Positions 1-11,064 of a stretch of DNA of 64,000 bases are shown piece after piece. Below the pieces are notes generated by a model. It was not told where the DNA came from and searched no databases. It worked only from the letters and a program-made list of their open reading frames with translations. The translations under genes and the position numbers were made by a program. The DNA is from Tieghemostelium lacteum (taxonomy: Eukaryota; Evosea; Eumycetozoa; Dictyosteliales; Raperosteliaceae), in assembly GCA_001606155.1 (NCBI GenBank), contig LODT01000051.1:310001-374000 (forward strand). Reading direction: 5' to 3'. Every line of letters starts with the position of its first letter. The first letter of the stretch is position 1.

Positions 1-1130
1 CACAACTGACGAGATCAGCATCCGTACAGAATCTCTCAAAAGACCAGTTTGAGAAGGTTATTGCCTATAGTGTTAAAGCTGCTGATATATTACTCTTCTT
101 CTCCAGTACTGGTGATTCATTGGTAAAAGAAGAGATGGCCAATGAAAATGTAATTAGAAATATTGTTGGACTGTTGAATGAAATTTATACATGGAGAGCT
201 ATAACCTCAGATATTCGTTCATTCCTATTGAAGATATTAAAAGTCATAAAGAATCTGTCAATGGACAGCAACAGTATTCGTTCAAAATTAGATCAGAGTA
301 ATGTCATACCTACTCTCATCAATTTCCTCAAACTTTCAGATCATCAACATGGTATCAACAAGATTACAGAGATCTATAACCAATGTATAAATGCACTGTA
401 CTATTTACTATTACTCGATAAACAACGTCAAGAAAGAGCACTAAAAGGTGGTATGCTACCTCCACTGTTACGTCTAATCAACGAACGTGGCCCTCTAAAG
501 GAAATGGCATTACCAATACTCTTTGATTTTGTAAGAAATGCAGCAACCTCTAGATCTATCTTATGGGATTGTAATACATTGGATGTCCTACTTGACATTA
601 TTCAAGATCAAAATTGGTTTGCAGATGCCATTGAATCTATAGGTGCATGGGCTACACTTGAACCTCAACTCATCTATGACCATCTATGTCAAAGTCAATC
701 AACTACAGGAACCAGTTTGAAACTAATTACCATTCTCGATCCAAGTCATATAAAACATCCAAGTTTCCAAAAATCACTTTTACCACTGCTCAATTTGATC
801 AATGGTTCATCACTGCTATTGAAATCACTGATTCAGAATGGCCATATAATAACATCACTGATTGAGTGTCTCAAAGTTGATTACAATTCACCACTCTCTA
901 AAATTACATTACTCAAAATCACTGTATCCATTGTATCATTTATAAAAAATAATAACAACAACAACAACACGACAAATAACACAAGTAAATTACTCATTCA
1001 ACAAGAGCAATCTAAAGTTTTGGTAACAACTCTACAAGTAATTGCTGAAAATGATGAATCTGAAATTGCAAAGAAAATTGCAATTGAACTTTTACAAGAT
1101 TTGAAAGATTTAGATTTTTCCTCTAAATAG
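1..1130 (+). CDS. sepA: SepA/MAP3K-epsilon-type septation kinase, C-terminal armadillo part (5' end outside window)
   Basis: The frame is open from the left edge (first full codon at base 3) to TAA at 1128-1130, so this is the last 375 residues of a longer protein. The part seen is helical ARM/HEAT-like repeat. The stretch around residues 135-210, with [25 protein letters not shown] and [15 protein letters not shown], resembles the C-terminal ARM region of Cdc7/Cdc15/MAP3K-epsilon kinases. In Dictyostelium this family is SepA, a septation-initiation-network kinase needed for cytokinesis. The kinase domain would lie upstream, outside the window. A short Asn/Thr run sits near bases 949-980. The next gene is convergent, 78 bp away. 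The family call rests on remembered motifs; the exact orthologue is an inference. Confidence 0.7.
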   Translation, partial: QLTRSASVQNLSKDQFEKVIAYSVKAADILLFFSSTGDSLVKEEMANENVIRNIVGLLNEIYTWRAITSDIRSFLLKILKVIKNLSMDSNSIRSKLDQSNVIPTLINFLKLSDHQHGINKITEIYNQCINALYYLLLLDKQRQERALKGGMLPPLLRLINERGPLKEMALPILFDFVRNAATSRSILWDCNTLDVLLDIIQDQNWFADAIESIGAWATLEPQLIYDHLCQSQSTTGTSLKLITILDPSHIKHPSFQKSLLPLLNLINGSSLLLKSLIQNGHIITSLIECLKVDYNSPLSKITLLKITVSIVSFIKNNNNNNNTTNNTSKLLIQQEQSKVLVTTLQVIAENDESEIAKKIAIELLQDLKDLDFSSK

Positions 1131-1208
1131 TAATAATAGTCTTAGTTATAATATTATCTAATAAATCTATTTATCTTTCATTAAATTATATACAATCTCA
1201 TTTAAGAT

Positions 1209-2159
1209 TTATTTTAAACTTGTAGATTCTATATTTAACAATTGATCTAAAATTGTAGATTCTTTTCTCAGTCGATTACAAGACTCTTTATATTGCTTTT
1301 CTAATTTATCTACATCTTGTTTTAATATATTTACAATTTCAATTTGTCTACTTATACGTTGTTGAATATTATTTTCTTTCTTTTCATTTTCTTTTATCTC
1401 TATTTCTTTTTCTTCTAAAACTTGATTTTCAAATTTAGTTGTATAGGTTGTAATTGTTGAATTTAAAGGCTTTTTAATCTCTTCAAATTCTAATTCAAAA
1501 CTATCTTCAATTTGAATAGGTTCTACCATTGTTTGACTACTATTACTCTTTTTATCACTGTTATTATAAACTTCATTATCATCATCTTCACTACTACTAT
1601 TACTATTAGTAGAAGTGGGTATATTATTACTGGATTTTTTTGTTGATTTTTTAGAAGCCGCAGCATTGTTAAGATTTTTCTTTAAACTGGATTTCTTTTT
1701 TGTTGTTGGTGGTTCAGGCTTGGTAGGTCTAGCAGTAGTAATATTGTTATCTGTATAATGATCCATTTTAGATTTTGCAATCAATTCTTCTCTTTTCTTT
1801 TTGTGTAAAAGGAATTCATCGCCTTGAAAATCATCTTCAACTTGCTCAAGTTCATTAGAGAGTTCTTTAAGATTATTGAGATTACTACTCAAAAATAGAT
1901 GGCTTGGTAACTCTACTTTTATAGTTTTTTTAGGTTCCTGTTGTTGCTGCTTAGCTTTTTTTAGTGATTTTGTAAAGTAATTCCTTATATCAGGTTTCTT
2001 TGAATTCTCTTGTTCTTTTTTCTTTTCTTTTATTACATCTTTTATAAACTTTTTGAATCCTGCTCCATCATTATCTATCGGTTGATGTTCTAAATCATCT
2101 AAATCATTCACAAAGTCTTCTTGATCACTATCGTAATCTTTTCTTTTTTTTCCATTCAT
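1209..2159 (-). CDS. Lysine-rich acidic/coiled-coil protein of unknown function with a PIP-like motif
   Basis: A 316-residue protein if started at the ATG at 2159-2157. The same frame is open to 2246, but that extension is hydrophobic and looks like an untranslated leader, so I prefer the internal start with MNGKKRKDYDSD. Residues 1-30 are acidic. Residues 36-55 are Lys-rich. Residues 55-62 (KPDIRNYF) resemble a PCNA-interacting box with Lys in place of Gln. The middle is Lys/Ser/Asn low complexity with a Ser-acidic patch (SSSEDDDNE). The last 60 residues form a predicted coiled coil. The composition suggests a nuclear protein. No enzyme motif is visible and I do not recognise the family. Confidence 0.6.
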   Translation of the reverse strand: MNGKKRKDYDSDQEDFVNDLDDLEHQPIDNDGAGFKKFIKDVIKEKKKEQENSKKPDIRNYFTKSLKKAKQQQQEPKKTIKVELPSHLFLSSNLNNLKELSNELEQVEDDFQGDEFLLHKKKREELIAKSKMDHYTDNNITTARPTKPEPPTTKKKSSLKKNLNNAAASKKSTKKSSNNIPTSTNSNSSSEDDDNEVYNNSDKKSNSSQTMVEPIQIEDSFELEFEEIKKPLNSTITTYTTKFENQVLEEKEIEIKENEKKENNIQQRISRQIEIVNILKQDVDKLEKQYKESCNRLRKESTILDQLLNIESTSLK

Positions 2160-2306
2160 GTAATTAATAAATTTAAAAAAATAGAAATTGAAAAAATTAT
2201 ATAGCAATGGGAATTTTGTTTTATTGAGTTGACATAGTTTATCCAAACCATGACAGTTTAAACCTGAAGATAATAATAAAAATAAAAGTAGAATAAAGTA
2301 TCAGGA

Positions 2307-2490
2307 GAAAGCAATTGAGTAGTATTATTTTTGACTAATTTCTTTGAGCTTCAGTAAGTTCTACGAGTTGAACCTCTCTTTGGTTTTTGTTAAAGATTTT
2401 GAAAAAGAAGGATCATCAGGAGAAATAACTTGCTGAAGCTCAAAGAAATTAGTCAAAAATAAATACTACCGAGTTATTTACTGCTTCTTC
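2307..2490. repeat. Near-perfect inverted repeat (hairpin-forming)
   Basis: The left arm, about 2321-2360, and right arm, about 2427-2467, are reverse complements over about 40 bp with one substitution and one 1-base indel. They are separated by about 66 bp. Weaker gapped similarity extends outward to about 2307 and 2490. A short direct repeat (TCAGGAGAAA) occurs at 2301-2310 and 2416-2425. The right arm lies directly after the 3' end of the decayed frame at 2491-3109, so the left arm may be an inverted copy of that gene's 3' flank. A MITE remnant or hairpin RNA source is the alternative. I see no clear target-site duplication. Confidence 0.7.
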
Positions 2491-3109
2491 TCAGAGATCC
2501 ACTTCTTCTAGGGCGGAACTCTTGACATAATTTACATTTTTTACAAATTCCTCTAGGTGATATGGGAATTTATTCATATTTTTAATATCATTTGTTAACT
2601 GTACCTCTTGTAACTCTAAACAATCTTTTTCAAGTTTTAATAATTTATCCCTGTGTATATATATATATTCTTCATCTACATTGTCATCTAACTTTCTTTT
2701 GTGTGAACCTAAATCTAAAAGTAAATTCATATTAACCATAAAATCCTATAAAAAGTATCCAAAACAATCTACATACCTTGCTCTACTTGTATCTATTGTA
2801 TTGAAGTTTATGTTACAAAATATTGTTAGTATCTATGTAAATGTGTTCAATTAGTGATAGGGTTTATGTACATACCAGTGGTAGTTAATTCAAGTGTCTT
2901 TACATATCTTCTAAGTGTCTTTACATATCTTCTAACTGTTCCCCTAGCTCCAATACTTGGTATTAACTCTCCATTCCTCATCAGTTAAAAGCTTTGCTCT
3001 GTTTATATCAATACCATTATTTGCAAGATTCAGCAATCATATTTTTCTCTTCTTGGTATAAACCTGAATAATTAGATTTTACCCATGCAATTAAATCATT
3101 ATTTTCCAT
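2491..3109 (-). pseudogene. Decayed small gene with SAM-like N-terminal sequence
   Basis: From a minus-strand ATG at 3109-3107 the sequence encodes MENNDLIAWVKSNY and, in other frames, peptides such as GIDINRAKLLTDEEWR that read like a short helical SAM-type domain. The frame is interrupted more than once. A 21-bp unit (AAGTGTCTTTACATATCTTCT on the plus strand) is tandemly duplicated at 2892-2912 and 2913-2933, repeating the peptide RRYVKTL. Splice-like signals (GTATGT near 2876 and 2776, a TATAG acceptor at about 2746) connect to an 82-residue downstream frame ending at 2491 (motifs HKRKLDDNVDEE, LLKLEKDCLELQEVQL). One implied intron is only 31 nt, which adds to the impression of decay. The original function is unknown. 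Confidence 0.55.
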
Positions 3110-3469
3110 TTTGTTAAATTAAAAGAAAAATAAATTGTGTAAATTATGAATTCTATTAATTTTGATTTTTATTTTTTCAAATAATTTATTATATTAAATA
3201 ATTTAATTAAATATATAGATTAAATAATTATTTAAATTTAAAAAAGAAATCTATTAATTTAATTTTATTTTATTTCATTTAGAACTAAGGTTAGAGATAC
3301 ATGTATTTCTTGTCCAACTTGTCTTTAACTGGTAATTTGTTCAGACTTATACAATGAAATTAGGTTTTATGGGCATCATCAGAAAATATTAGTAAATAGA
3401 GCGTGGTTCAAGAGTTGTTGTACAGGTGGCTCTTTGAAATCTTTATAAAAATCTATTAGGAAAAATATA

Positions 3470-3790
3470 ATAAGAATTCTAAAATTTAAATTTAACAAAT
3501 TTATCATAGAATAGTAATAGATCTTGTTTTTGAACTGTTCTACAATAGTATTACACTCAATAAAATACTTTAATATCTGTTTTTCATTACTGTTGTCTAT
3601 CCAAAGAAGAAACTTATCTAAAATACTATTGTAATTTCCATTAATGAGATTTTATCATAATGGTTTTCATCAGATTCTAAAGACTGGTCAGTGAAAGGTG
3701 TCAAATCTAAATGAATTGGAAATCTATATCTTTTGAATTCTTTTGGAATCCAAAACGAGTTTGCATAAATCTCTTTAGTATATAGTTATA
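3470..3790 (-). pseudogene. Decayed gene fragment, unknown family
   Basis: Reading the minus strand from about 3790, one frame gives coding-like sequence (YTKEIYANSFWIPKEFKRYR, then FPIHLDLTPFTDQSLESDEN) and then stops. A neighbouring frame continues with NSILDKFLLWIDNSNEKQIL and IECNTIVEQFKNKIYYYSM. The amino-acid composition is that of a folded dictyostelid protein, unlike the A/T-only DNA around it. No start codon or complete frame remains. It may be the downstream part of the decayed locus at 2491-3109 or an independent relic. I cannot assign a family. Confidence 0.4.
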
Positions 3791-4301
3791 TAAGGAGGTG
3801 TTGTTGAGAGTAGATATTGTATACTAGCATTTCATCAGAACAATTTCTTCAACAAAATAATTTATTGATATTTATTGTCCCCAATTGTTTTCTTTTGTAT
3901 CATAGTCAAACGAGAAAATCAATAAATATTATTCAAAATTCAAAAATAACTTAATAAAACAAATATTCATGTAATATAATAAATAGAAACTCATTCAAAA
4001 GAACAAGCCTGATTTAATAATCTATGAAATAAAGTTATTTGATAAGAAAATATTTTCTTTCCAAAATTTTTTTATAATAAATTTGAGAATTCAACTAGAA
4101 TTTACTAATTTTGGCCCACATGTGATTGGGATACTTTTTTGGATTTTAGTGGCTTTAAATTACTATTAATTTTTTAAAAAATTTAAATATTTTTTTTTAT
4201 TTTTTTTTTTTATTTTATTTATTAAAATTACCATCATTATTAATTTAAATTTTATATTATTCATTTTTGTATATTTGTAAATAAAAATTGTATATAGTAA
4301 A
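3791..4301. other. AT-rich intergenic region
   Basis: Strongly AT-rich DNA with poly-T/poly-A runs near 4150-4220 just before the next start codon, typical of a dictyostelid core promoter. I see no coding signal, tRNA or repeat here. Confidence 0.6.
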
Positions 4302-5735
4302 ATGTCAACTATAGAGGAACAAGAAGATTTATCATATTTATTGAGAGCACATGCGTTAGTAAAGAAAGCTAAAGAATCTGAGGGATTAGGCTTAATAGAG
4401 GAAGCTATTGAATATAATTTTCAAGCTAGTAACTTTTTTTCACTAGCAATTAACCAAACTACGCATGGACAAACGATAGAGGCTCTCAAAGTTTTATCAC
4501 TGAATCATTATAACAAATCAGAGGAGTTAAAAGCACGATACTTTTTAAATAATAGTAATAGTAGTACTGGAGGCAGTAGTACTGATATAGAACGACAACA
4601 ACAAATCAACAAACATCAACAATCAAATAGTATACAAATACAAAGAAAACCTCAAAATATATATTTTATGCAAGAGAATACCAACCAACAACTGCAGCAA
4701 TATCACCATTACAGTAATACCACCAGTAACAATATATCCGATAGCGACGAAGATTTTAATCAGAATTTAGAATCAACTATAGAATTATATCTTTCAACAG
4801 GTACGAATAAAATTGACGATAGTTATGCAGCGACAAATACACCAATGGCGTTGGGATCATCACCACCATCCTCTTTTTGGCTGGGTATAGAAAAACTGCT
4901 TGATATCCTACCAAAACCAATATTTGGTAACAAAAGCAACAGGAAATCGAATAGCTATCAAGACGCAAGATCCTTAACGGATTCATTTTACCTTGTAAAT
5001 AATAATAATCATCATCACCTTATAAACCAACCACCAACCACAACACCTACATCACCAGTACCAACACATGTTAACTCTACACCTGTAAATACCAATGTGA
5101 TAAATAATAACAGCAATCAAAAACCACCAAGATCACCACAACAAGATCACCAATTTCCACTTGAAATGACAGATAACAATAACACCATTAAAATACTCAT
5201 GGATGAGAATACCATGCTGAGAAAGGAAAATGACTTTCTCAAAGATAGAATATTACAATTTAGAAAAGAAATTGAAAAGAAAACTACAAAAATTAGATCT
5301 TCTCAAAATACAACGCAATCAACATTTTCACATACACAAATTAACAATCCACACTCAAGTATTAATAATCATTTAACTGTATCATTATCATCACCAACCA
5401 CAACAACACAATCACTGTACATTGGAAATGATTTACTAAATCATTCAACCACTGTAAACACGGGTACTCTAAGTAGCAATAGTAGCAATGAACTTCTTCT
5501 TAGAGAAATACACAAACTCAAAGAACAATTGGAGAAAAAGGATGAAATTATAGATTCACAAAACAGACGTTGGAATCAATTATTAGATTCTGCAAAAAAG
5601 AAGAGGGAACAAAAAGGGGCATCAACAATGACTTCCACAATCAGTAAACCAACTACCACTGCATCTCCCTTAACAGCTTCAATAATTGATCACCACGATG
5701 TTATGCATCAATCTGTACCCAATTCATTCTATTAA
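4302..5735 (+). CDS. MIT-domain/coiled-coil protein, NRBF2/Atg38-like
   Basis: 477 residues. Residues about 8-80 form a three-helix MIT-type repeat (LLRAHALVKKAKESEGLGLIEE, then FFSLAINQTT and LSLNHYNKSEELKARY). The middle is Gln/Asn/Pro low complexity. A coiled coil with DENTMLRKENDFLKDRI lies at about 300-335 and a second one near 405-435. An N-terminal MIT plus a LxxENxxLRKENxxLK coiled coil is the layout of NRBF2/Atg38, the regulatory subunit of the autophagy-specific Vps34 PI3-kinase complex I. The sequence shows the MIT and coils; the autophagy role is inferred from the architecture. Another MIT-domain trafficking protein is possible. The start is the first ATG after an A/T-rich leader. 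The 3' end faces the UBR ligase gene, about 85 bp away. Confidence 0.55.
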   Translation: MSTIEEQEDLSYLLRAHALVKKAKESEGLGLIEEAIEYNFQASNFFSLAINQTTHGQTIEALKVLSLNHYNKSEELKARYFLNNSNSSTGGSSTDIERQQQINKHQQSNSIQIQRKPQNIYFMQENTNQQLQQYHHYSNTTSNNISDSDEDFNQNLESTIELYLSTGTNKIDDSYAATNTPMALGSSPPSSFWLGIEKLLDILPKPIFGNKSNRKSNSYQDARSLTDSFYLVNNNNHHHLINQPPTTTPTSPVPTHVNSTPVNTNVINNNSNQKPPRSPQQDHQFPLEMTDNNNTIKILMDENTMLRKENDFLKDRILQFRKEIEKKTTKIRSSQNTTQSTFSHTQINNPHSSINNHLTVSLSSPTTTTQSLYIGNDLLNHSTTVNTGTLSSNSSNELLLREIHKLKEQLEKKDEIIDSQNRRWNQLLDSAKKKREQKGASTMTSTISKPTTTASPLTASIIDHHDVMHQSVPNSFY

Positions 5736-5819
5736 AAATAAAAATATGTTAACACCCCATTGAGTAAATGTAAATGATCATTTTTGTTTTATTTAGTAAA
5801 AAATTTTAATGTTATATAT

Positions 5820-8800
5820 TTAATCATCGTGATCTTTGTTATCTGGAGAGAACTTTCTTGAGTTATTACTGTTCATCCAATGTTTGTACAGTGATTTTAA
5901 TTTGACTTGACTGAGAGTCAAAGAGGTATTAGGAGTGAGAGATGGTTCGGAGTGCTCATCAAGATAGATAGTATGTGGTTTAGAGGAACATGTTTTACCG
6001 TGTTCTTCTTTTAGGACTTCAACAGATGGCTTCTCAAATCCTAAAAAGGTACCAAATGGAGTATTTGGACAACGGTAAGAGTGAATATAGATTGAACCTT
6101 TACAATTATCAGTAACACAGAATTTAGAACCACAGAATAAACAAACACCTTTCAATAATTTGTTACATTTGTCACAACGTCCTCCAATGTACTCTTTGAT
6201 AAAGTCTACATGACGATCTGGGATATCAATGAATTTTGGTACATATTCTATGGAACTTGGTGGTGGATAAACACCATAGAATGGGTAACCTTTTGGAGTG
6301 GAGCTAACAGTTGTATATTCTTCAATTAACATCTTCCAGTCCATAGATACAATGAAATCTTGGATTGGTTTGACTTCCAATTGAGATCTTACATATTCAA
6401 AATCGTAAAATTGGTCCAAAGTCAATTCCATTGGTGCAAAGAAGGTCTTGAGTAACAAAATCTTTCTGAGGAGTGGGAAGATTTGGTTTTCGAATTTCTT
6501 CAATAGAGTTGGTGGAAGTGGTTTTTCTTTGATCTTTTTGAATTGTTCAGTGAGGAAGGCTCCAGTTAGATCTTGTCCTGGGACAGTTGCAGTCATCATA
6601 AAGTGGTGTACTAACATCTTAAAGACATATAGAGTGTAACCAGAGATGGCAAATTGTAATGGATCCCTATTGGCAATGTAAAGTGAGTAACCAGCAGCAC
6701 AGAAGGTATCCATCATGTACACATAGCTATCTGAGATTGGTAATGGTGATTCTGGAACATTACAACTCATAATGACATCATAGAGTCTCTTTAGAGTTAT
6801 GAGCTCCTTAGAGAACTCAGCTTGTTTCATTACATAGTATGGTTCATCAGAGTATACTGTCATCTGTCTAGATTTCATTTCAAGAGTTTCAATATTTTGC
6901 AATATGAATTTGAAGAGGTATCTCTCGATAATGTGGTAATTTTCACTAGTCATAAAGAGGAAGAAATCAAATTTACACAATGTTCCAAAGAATACGTTAC
7001 GGTCTTTAGCATAAGCAGCAGTACTGTTGACATTCAATGGTAGTACCAAATTGGATGGGTGACTACATAATGGACAGGCAAAACCTTCTTCATATTTTGG
7101 ATTCATCTTAATCAAACAACTGTAATGAATATTGTGGTGACATGATGAAATATAAGTTGATGATGAACGGTTAAACAAGAACAAACCATAGAGTGTTGGT
7201 GAATCACTTTTATCTGGCAAGTATTGTAATGAACCTGGACAAATTTCCTGATCATAGAATTCTTCCAAAAAGTTTTTGTAACGTTCTGGTACATTTGGAT
7301 CATTTAAAATTCTATCAACCTCTTGGTTTTGGTTTTGATGAATAGTTGAAACAATATCAATGTAACCAATAGCAAATAATGAATCATGTTGATGACCTTG
7401 TTTACAAATAATACATGGTTCCATTGCAGCACCAGCTTGTGCTTGTGGTGGTTGTGCTTGTCCTTGAAGTGGTGGAGTTGGAATCTTTGGTACCTGTGGT
7501 TGTTGATGTTCATTTTCTTTTTCGGGTTCTTTTTCCTCTAATAAATCTTTTTCATCATCAGATTTCTTTGAACTATCAGCTGGAGTACTAGCTGGACCAC
7601 CACTATTATTGTTATTGTTATTATTATTGTTATTATTATTGTTATTGTTATTGGTATTCTCATCAATTTCTTTTAATAAATCTTGATTTTCAGCTTGTTC
7701 CAAGAAAGATTGTTGTTGTTGTTTCATTTGTTGTAAGAATTTTTCTCTTTGAGCTTGAAGAGTTTTCTTCTTTTCTTGTTGTTCCTTTTCAACCTCTTCA
7801 GTGAATTTCAAGTTAATACCACGATTAGAGAAGTATTTCTCAAAGGCTGGTTCAAATTCAATGAGACCATTGAAAATGTAGAGAATTGATTCTCTCTTTT
7901 CCAAATTGTTACTTGACTTCATGGAATCCCAAATCTCAAAGAGCAGATCCAAAAGTGACATTGGAGTGGATTCACCAATCTTCAATTGAACATTGAAGAC
8001 TTTAATCAAATTGTGAATGATATTATTTGGTTTGTCAGTTTCAAATTTGAATTTCAATTTGGTCTCAGCATTGAGGAAATCTTGAGTGGATTTCTGAATG
8101 GATGCCTTAGATTCAGCTGAGAATGTTGGTACCTCCTCCTGAAGGAAGGTTCTAAGACCTAGAACCAACATGTAGATAAAGTCATTAGCTACAATATCAG
8201 TCTTTGGAATGAGAAGCTTCAATGTCATTTGTAGATCAAAACTGTCATCATATCCTACAAATCCTTCATGAAGAGTATCCAATAGAATACAAAATACGAC
8301 CTCTAAAAGAGTTGAATCATCAAAGATCTTGTTGACTGGCAATTGAGATGGTTCCAATGGTTTAAGAGTTGGTGGTAATGGATAGTGCTCTGGAATCTTT
8401 TTGGAAGTCATATGCAATTTGTACTTCTCAGTAGCCAAACTCTTGAAATGTACTTTATATTTAAGAGAAAAGTATTGGTAATAAGGATCCCAGTATTGGT
8501 AATACTCCTCTTTGAGTTTCTTTTCTGGAGTTCCTATCTTTGCAAGAACAGTTTCAAATTTCTCAGGAGCAATATCAAATGTATTCAAGTAGGATTTGAA
8601 ATTCTCCAGTGAACGGAAGTAACCAGTCATTAGAGCTTGAGAGAAATGGAATTCCAATTCTTCTTCAGATGGCTCCAATGAACCTCTGAGTTGGAGTACA
8701 GAGATTAAAATACTGAAAATCTCATTGAATGCAGTGGTCTTATTGTACATATCCACAGAGGTTACGACATTAAAGAATGTGAACAAGAAGTTTCTTGGTC

Positions 8801-10632
8801 CCAAGAATATCAAACCCAATTGCAAATTAAACAAATCAGCAACAATAGAGACATCAGTGCAAAAGTCATTCTCTAGTAATGGTTTACTTGGATCATTAGA
8901 TGGATCATAGGAGATATAACAGATTCTGAATAAGAGTATACTAGTAACCATATTTACAGCATCAGTGACTGTGAATTTCTCCAAAGCGTATGGAATCAGA
9001 TCCTTATTGTTCTCCATCAAAATGGTAGCCAACATACGATAGAGTGGGAAATGTACTGGAATCTCATTGAACTTGAACATTTGGAAGAAATCAGCATGTG
9101 GTAACATGAACCCATTTCTGCTGTGTAGTTTAGGGTACTCAATCAATTTAATCTGTTCAATTGTATGATCAATGAGTGATTTGGCTACAAATTCCCTTCT
9201 TTCTGGTCCACTAGTTGTGAGTACACATTTGACAGAAGCCATCAATTCATGTTCCTTTTTAACCAAAAACATGGTGGTACTGATAGTTGGATCAATGAAC
9301 TGTGGTGATGTGAATTTATGCAAACCACTAGCATACTCAAACAGTTGCTTGTAGATTTGTTCATTCTTGAGAAGGAATTCTACAACTTCTTTTTGTTTCA
9401 TCAGTAAAACAAAACAGTAGAAATCAGATTGTAAAATAACTTCTTTGTCAATCTTTTTATCGGATTTATAGAATGGCTCTAGAATTGGCATAAAGATCTT
9501 ATGTGTCTTTAAGATCAAATCCATAAAGTTATTCTTACTGTACCCTGTAGAAAATGGCACCAAAGTTGGGATGTTTTGGAGATAAAAACTTCCAATCAGT
9601 GTCATGAAATCTGCAGATTTAGAGTCACGAGGTGTAAAGATTTCCACATAGTTCTTTAGATATTCCTCAAAGAACAAGATCTTGAATGGACGATGATTAT
9701 CAATCAACAATGTAAACAAATCAAGGAACTTTGTGATTAACTGTGGATGACGGAACAAGAATGCCAAGAAATGTCTAGACTCCAACAACAAAGCTTCATT
9801 GGAAGTGTGTTTGAGTGGTTGTGGATTGTTAATGGAGAAATTGGCGTGGTCTAAAGTCTGAGAAGCAATCTCTTCAGCAATGACATGAATGAGAATTGAG
9901 GATTTTGATGCCAAGAAGGTAACCCATTCAACAATAATACTGACATTTTCCATATTGGTTTGGTAGTCTACTGAAGTGGTATTGGTATTCAAACGTAAAT
10001 AGGCAAACAAATATCTAAAGAACAAATGAATATCCTTTTGAATGAAAGCCTGTAAACCATTGTATCGGTCAATTTGGTTCTTTTCATCTACATTTTTGTG
10101 TGTTGAACAGAATCCTTCTGGTTTAATTGCCTCTGAATTACCACAATCACAAACGGCATTACTAGACTCAAATATTACAAACTTGTGATTACCATCAATA
10201 TGATCTCCATTGAAAAAACATTTAACACACAGACAACTGCTCTCTGTCAATGAACATGTTTGACATGAGAAATACCATTCTGCTGAATCTCTGCTTTCTA
10301 CATATTATTTCATTCATAAATGTTAATATTAATAACCTTCCATTTTTAAACTTAACAGTCTTTTTTTTTTAAATTTTGTGTGAAATTGTGGTGTTCAAAT
10401 AAAACCTACCAAATTGACATTTTAAAGTATCTTCTGATTTATAGTTATCTAAAAAGGTATCAACTGTCATAAAACAGCACTTTTGGAAGAGATCTTCCAA
10501 GAGATCCTCTGTAATCTCTTTATTTTTCAATTCATCCAAAATTGATTTAAAAGTTGGAGCTTTAGTTTCAAAACTAGCACCACTACCTCCATCTGCTTTT
10601 TTGGCTATAACCGATGATGTATTATTACCCAT
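5820..10632 (-). CDS. UBR-box N-recognin-type RING E3 ubiquitin ligase
   Basis: Two exons: 10632-10410 and 10297-5820, joined by a 112-nt intron (GTAGGT...TAG) in matching phase. The product is about 1566 residues. The splice completes the UBR zinc box (about residues 72-142: KCQF, WYFSCQTC, CLCVKCFF, GDHIDGNH, CDCG, then C and H), which the second exon alone would truncate. UBR boxes bind destabilising N-terminal residues in the N-degron pathway. A RING-H2-type finger spans about 1035-1140 (CIIC, SCHHNIHYSC, CPLC), with a large mostly Asn and charged insertion between its halves. The C-terminal Cys/His cluster near 1450 (CDKCNKLLKGVCLFC) matches the cap region of UBR1-type ligases. The N-terminus MGNNTSS fits an N-myristoylation signal. 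I do not see a clear ClpS-like domain. Confidence 0.85.
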
Positions 10633-11064
10633 ATTTTTTTTCTTGATTTAATAAGAATATATACAATTAATACAAGGTAAAAAAACAATAGGTATTTAGA
10701 AATATTTTAAGATCTCTTTTAAAAAAAACCTTAAAGAGAAGAATTAAATTGAAAAAAAAAAAAAAATATCAAAAAATCTTCAACTCAAATCATTTATAAA
10801 AATTAAGAAAAACTTTGTAATTATGATTTTTCATCAATTCTTATAAAAAAAATCATTTGATGACATGTAATTATGATCGAGGACTTGCAAAGACATTTGA
10901 TATGAAATTTCAAACATTATTGTTGAAATTCAAATATTTAGTATTTTTAAAACACATAACCCTCTCCTCACCCCACTTGTGGTGGGAACCCGGTGTGGCA
11001 ATAATAAGTTTGAAAAAAAAAATGTTGAGTGTATTATTTGTTATAGTTGATAGTATAGAATAAA
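10633..11064. promoter_or_regulatory. Divergent intergenic region between UBR ligase and B-box/Sel1 gene
   Basis: 432 bp shared by two divergent genes, with homopolymer A/T tracts (for example 10753-10767). A short GC-rich patch at about 10960-11000 (CTCACCCCACTTGTGG) stands out against the A/T background and could be a regulatory element. The small frame here shows no protein-like composition. No RNA gene is seen. Confidence 0.4.

Noticed and set aside
10857-11063. 68-residue plus-strand frame before the B-box/Sel1 gene
   Set aside because: It lies in the leader, has no protein-like pattern, and ends 1 base before the real start.
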